9,070 bases of DNA from Deltaproteobacteria bacterium. Its GTDB lineage: Bacteria; Desulfobacterota; Desulfobacteria; Desulfobacterales; UBA11574. The notes under the pieces were generated by a model. That model was given only the letters and a program-made list of their open reading frames with translations. It was not told the origin of the DNA and did no database searches. The stretch spans positions 1 through 9,070 of the forward strand of contig JAFDCA010000378.1 in the NCBI GenBank assembly GCA_019313025.1, written 5' to 3'. Shown piece after piece: positions 6,618-9,070 of this stretch. Numbering within the stretch: the stretch's first letter is position 1; each line of letters opens with the position of its first letter. The translations under genes were made by a program, and so were the position numbers.

Positions 6618-6935
6618 ATGAAGTTTAAAAAACAATACGTTTTATTTGCGGTTATGTGCGTTTTTTCTCTTTACGCATGTGCCCCAACATCCTTGGAATC
6701 GAACACGTGGCTCGATACACCTGTGCACCATGTTAAAAATGGCAACACACTGTTAAAATCAGGCAAAATTGATGATGCATTTCGGGAGTTCAGTCGAGCA
6801 AAGGAACTGGATCCCGATTATCCACCGGCATATGTGGGCCTCAGTTTGGTATACGGCTTGAGGGGTGACGACGCCACTTCCACCATGTATCTTAAAAAAG
6901 CAGTGGACCTGCTTAAAAATACGCACGAAAAATAA
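6618..6935 (+). CDS. Small TPR-containing lipoprotein
   Basis: A 105-residue lipoprotein. The signal peptide (residues 1-20) ends in the lipobox LYAC, so Cys21 should be lipidated after signal peptidase II cleavage and hold the protein in the outer or inner membrane. Residues about 37-102 carry two tetratricopeptide helix pairs: NGNTLLKSGKIDDAFREFSR, then AKELDPDYPPAYVGLSLVYG with the usual DPDYPPAY turn, and a final GDDATSTMYLKKAVDLL helix. TPRs bind other proteins, so it probably serves as an envelope adaptor; the partner is unknown. A ribosome site GGAGGA (6609-6614) lies 3 nt before the ATG. It follows the exported LPP20-like gene by 124 nt on the same strand and is convergent with ahcY. 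Confidence 0.82.
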   Translation: MKFKKQYVLFAVMCVFSLYACAPTSLESNTWLDTPVHHVKNGNTLLKSGKIDDAFREFSRAKELDPDYPPAYVGLSLVYGLRGDDATSTMYLKKAVDLLKNTHEK

Positions 6936-6953
6936 CACCTACGTTACGTCCCG

Positions 6954-6984
6954 TCCTAAAATCCGAGACCTTCAATTTTAAGGA
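6954..6984. terminator. Weak hairpin between convergent genes
   Basis: TCCTAAAAT (6954-6962) and ATTTTAAGGA (6975-6984) can pair with one bulged base across a 12-nt loop, in the 49-nt gap where the TPR lipoprotein and ahcY converge. It could serve as a two-way terminator by position, but it is A/T-rich and lacks a clear following U-run on either strand. Confidence 0.25.

Positions 6985-9070
<2,086 letters not shown>

Overview
The window looks like a chromosomal segment of a mesophilic sulfate-reducer-like bacterium (Desulfobacterota / former Deltaproteobacteria). I infer this from three things: a FadN-type fused 3-hydroxyacyl-CoA dehydrogenase/enoyl-CoA hydratase next to a thiolase, a short Thermotoga/archaeal-type AhcY beside MetK, and a moderate, A/T-leaning base composition with strong AGGAGG-like ribosome sites. 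Taxonomy is an inference; there is no rRNA here.

Layout. Positions 1-2731 (minus strand) hold a fatty-acid beta-oxidation operon, fadN then fadA, with fadA running off the left edge. A good promoter (TTGACA) and a 16-bp palindrome precede it. Positions 2732-3122 are an A/T-rich, gene-free control region with a second palindrome of the same half-sites and spacing, ATGAAT-N4-ATTCAT. On the plus strand at 3123-4406 follow a small unrecognised protein and a DUF1848 protein that carries a canonical radical-SAM CX3CX2C motif at its C-terminal end. Positions 4407-4633 are non-coding and hold a long imperfect inverted repeat. Then come a DusB-type tRNA-dihydrouridine synthase (4634-5611), an exported LPP20/FlgT-like protein (5657-6493) and a small TPR lipoprotein (6618-6935). 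The right end (6985-9070, minus strand) is the methyl-cycle pair metK-ahcY, with metK cut by the window edge.

How the parts fit. FadN and FadA together carry out hydration, dehydrogenation and thiolysis of fatty acyl-CoA. MetK makes S-adenosylmethionine and AhcY removes the S-adenosylhomocysteine left after methylation. The most interesting part is the divergent control region: two matching palindromes suggest one regulator, probably TetR-like, acting on the fad operon and possibly also on the plus-strand unit (orphan 109-aa protein plus DUF1848). No regulator gene is in the window, so that link is a hypothesis. No tRNA, rRNA, CRISPR array, transposase or phage gene was found.
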